Shown piece by piece: positions 4,860 through 6,205 of a stretch of DNA of 6,205 bases (the stretch's first letter is position 1; every line of letters begins with the position of its first letter). Both the position numbers and the translations under genes were made by a program. Source of the DNA: an uncultured Bacilli bacterium (lineage in GTDB: Bacteria > Bacillota_I > Bacilli_A > RF39 > UBA660); NCBI GenBank assembly GCA_944332505.1, contig CALVKC010000067.1:1-6205 (forward strand), written 5' to 3'. Under the pieces are notes generated by a model. The model saw only the letters and a program-made list of their open reading frames with translations, did not search any database and was not told the DNA's origin.

Positions 4860-5519
4860 GTGTTTCATGGAGATCCTCATAGTGGTAATATTTGTGTAGA
4901 TGAAAATGCCAACATATACTTTTTAGACATGGGATTATTATGCGTTTTAAATGATGAAGATGCAATATTATGTCGAGAATTTTTCTTAGCTGTGTATAAT
5001 GGCGATTATGAAAAAATCAGTAATATGATATTAAAATATAGCAATATGGATGATGAATCTATAATATCTTTTAAAAAAGATTGTAAATTATATTGTGAAG
5101 GAATTAAAGATAAGAATATAACTTATTATTTTATGGATATGGTAAATATTTGTTTAAAGTATGAAATAAATCCTCCGAATTTTTTATTTAGTATGACTAA
5201 AGCATTTTTTTGTTTAAATGGCATTTGTAATTTTGTTGGTAATGACTTTACAGCAATAAAATTATTAAATGACCAAGTAATTGAATTTTTCCTTAAAAGA
5301 AGTTTTGCTGATTGTAAAAAGTGTGTAAAAAGGGCATATAGTTTAATTCCTTCATATATTGACAATGTTAGAAAAAATGGTTTAGAAGATACAATTACTA
5401 AAATTATTACTGAAGAAGATTTAATTCGAGATATTAAAAGAAGCATTATCAATTTACAAGAAGTTTTATCTTATATGAAAAAAGAACACGATAGTTTACA
5501 AAGAAAGTTAAAATTATAA
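4860..5519 (+). CDS. C-terminal part of UbiB/ABC1-like kinase (catalytic loop)
   Basis: The reading frame resumes right after the TAA and runs 222 codons from 4854; the first possible start is GTG 4860 (219 aa), which has no Shine-Dalgarno sequence. It opens with the catalytic loop FHGDPHSGN (4863-4889), where UbiB has HADPHPGN, and continues to FLDMG (DMG at 4926-4934) in place of the metal-binding DFG. A helical tail follows, with a basic DCKKCVKRAY segment and a charged end. Without the ATP-binding lobe, this fragment is not expected to work alone. It may be made only by read-through, by weak reinitiation, or not at all. Its stop is 2 bp from the stop of the converging LysR-type gene. Confidence 0.75.
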   Translation: MFHGDPHSGNICVDENANIYFLDMGLLCVLNDEDAILCREFFLAVYNGDYEKISNMILKYSNMDDESIISFKKDCKLYCEGIKDKNITYYFMDMVNICLKYEINPPNFLFSMTKAFFCLNGICNFVGNDFTAIKLLNDQVIEFFLKRSFADCKKCVKRAYSLIPSYIDNVRKNGLEDTITKIITEEDLIRDIKRSIINLQEVLSYMKKEHDSLQRKLKL

Positions 5520-5521
5520 GA

Positions 5522-6205
5522 TTAAGATACATTATTATTCAAAATTATTTCAATAAGTTTTTTAGTACTAAAGCATGGAATGTTATTTTTAGCAAGAGCA
5601 ATACCTACATATCTTGAAGGTATTTTTTCTTTTATATTTAACTCAAATAATTCTTGACTTTCCAATTCATTTTTTATATATTCTTTTGTTGCATAACCAA
5701 TACCAAGACCAATTTTAGAAAATTCAACGACTAAAGTATAACTAGCTAGCTCAATATTTGGCTTAAGTACTACATTATAATTTTTAGCATAATTATCTAA
5801 AAATTCTCTGGTATTTGATCCTTTTGCTTGCAAAATTAAAGGGTAACTATTTAAATCTTTTAGAGATATTTCTTTATCAATTAAATCATTATATTTATCG
5901 TTTACTACAAAACAATCATTTACCTTTCTACATTTAATAATATCAATATCATTACCATAGTTTTTACCATTTAAATTTAATATTACAATATCAATTAATC
6001 CATTTCTTAGTTTTGGTATTAACTCAGAAGTTAAATTTGTCATTATTTGAATGTCTATTTTAGGATATAATGAATGAAATTTTTCTAAATAGGGAAGTAA
6101 AAACTCTTTTGTTAATGTTGTGCTAATGCCAATTTTAATACATCCTGTTTCTAAATTTATTAAATCTGCAAATTTATTTTCAGCATTATTAATATATTCT
6201 ATTGC
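5522..6205 (-). CDS. LysR-type transcriptional regulator, effector-binding domain, N-terminus off window
   Basis: On the minus strand an open frame runs from the right edge to a stop at 5522, with 227 codons visible. Just inside the edge the translation includes GCIKIGISTTLTKEFLLPYL, then YPKIDIQI, then LIPKLRNGLIDIVIL. These match the start of the LysR substrate domain (G-x-L-x-I-G, LLPxLxxFxxxYP, LxxGxLDxxI). Later PLILQAKGSNTREFLD and VVEFSKIGLGIGYATKEYI match the second effector subdomain (V-x-x-GxGIxxxP). The DNA-binding helix-turn-helix (about 60-80 residues) lies beyond 6205. An internal ATG at 6041-6043 is not the true start, since the family pattern continues upstream of it. Its target is more likely beyond the right edge than the converging kinase operon. 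The effector is unknown. Confidence 0.92.
   Translation of the reverse strand, partial: AIEYINNAENKFADLINLETGCIKIGISTTLTKEFLLPYLEKFHSLYPKIDIQIMTNLTSELIPKLRNGLIDIVILNLNGKNYGNDIDIIKCRKVNDCFVVNDKYNDLIDKEISLKDLNSYPLILQAKGSNTREFLDNYAKNYNVVLKPNIELASYTLVVEFSKIGLGIGYATKEYIKNELESQELFELNIKEKIPSRYVGIALAKNNIPCFSTKKLIEIILNNNVS

Larger units (their letters stand above)
4086..5519 (+). pseudogene. UbiB/ABC1/AarF-like kinase gene interrupted by one in-frame TAA
   Basis: The two halves (4086-4853 and 4854-5519) are in the same frame and together span 476 sense codons, in the usual range for UbiB-like proteins. The only lesion is TAA at 4851-4853. The kinase fold continues across it: FND before the stop and FHGDPH after it correspond to the FEDGFFHADPH segment of intact relatives. 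No frameshift or second stop is present, so the lesion is recent, tolerated by read-through, or a sequence error. The predicted full protein has no obvious paired C-terminal membrane helices, which many UbiB proteins carry. Confidence 0.75.

Noticed and set aside
4845..4865. Frameshift or selenocysteine/pyrrolysine-type recoding as the cause of the kinase split
   Set aside because: Both sides are in the same frame, so it is not a frameshift. The stop is TAA, not TGA or TAG, and other genes here end normally in TAA.
5126..5452. Minus-strand open frame inside the kinase C-terminal part
   Set aside because: It is wholly opposite a frame with clear kinase-family continuity and has no ribosome binding site, so it is a shadow.

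Overview
The window is very AT-rich bacterial DNA using the standard bacterial code: tryptophan is TGG, and the sugar-kinase gene stops with TGA. Low GC, near-consensus sigma-70-type promoters, G-rich ribosome binding sites, and tRNAs with encoded CCA point to a low-GC Firmicute or Mollicute-related member of the Bacilli, not a Mycoplasma reading TGA as Trp. This placement is inference.

Layout. (1) 1-1961: the end of a membrane-anchored surface-type protein, then a PfkB-family sugar kinase with a glutamine-rich tail, then a stand-alone Smr-domain protein overlapping the kinase stop by ATGA. All are on the plus strand and closely packed. (2) 1962-2596: a self-contained unit made of two tandem promoters, both with exact TTGACA and TATAAT boxes and 17-nt spacers, one unrecognised 139-aa gene, and a strong intrinsic terminator. 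(3) 2597-2866: a promoter, a CAT-anticodon tRNA (probably tRNA-Ile2), tRNA-Leu(TAG) and a terminator. (4) 2901-5519: three plus-strand genes spaced 18-33 nt apart, probably one operon. They are an unrecognised 185-aa protein, a 191-aa protein with a CheD-like Thr/Cys/His arrangement, and a UbiB/ABC1-like kinase interrupted by an in-frame TAA just before its catalytic loop. (5) 5522-6205, minus strand: the effector-binding half of a LysR-type regulator, converging on the kinase gene with only 2 bp between the stop codons and running off the right edge.

How the genes may work together. The most interesting unit is the operon downstream of the tRNAs: a possible CheD/CNF-like cysteine deamidase with no chemotaxis gene in view, next to an atypical protein-kinase-like ATPase. 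I do not recognise this pairing as a described system. The kinase is either recently broken, read through, or affected by a sequence error, and that question decides whether the module is alive. The tandem-promoter gene looks like a strongly expressed single-gene unit of unknown function.
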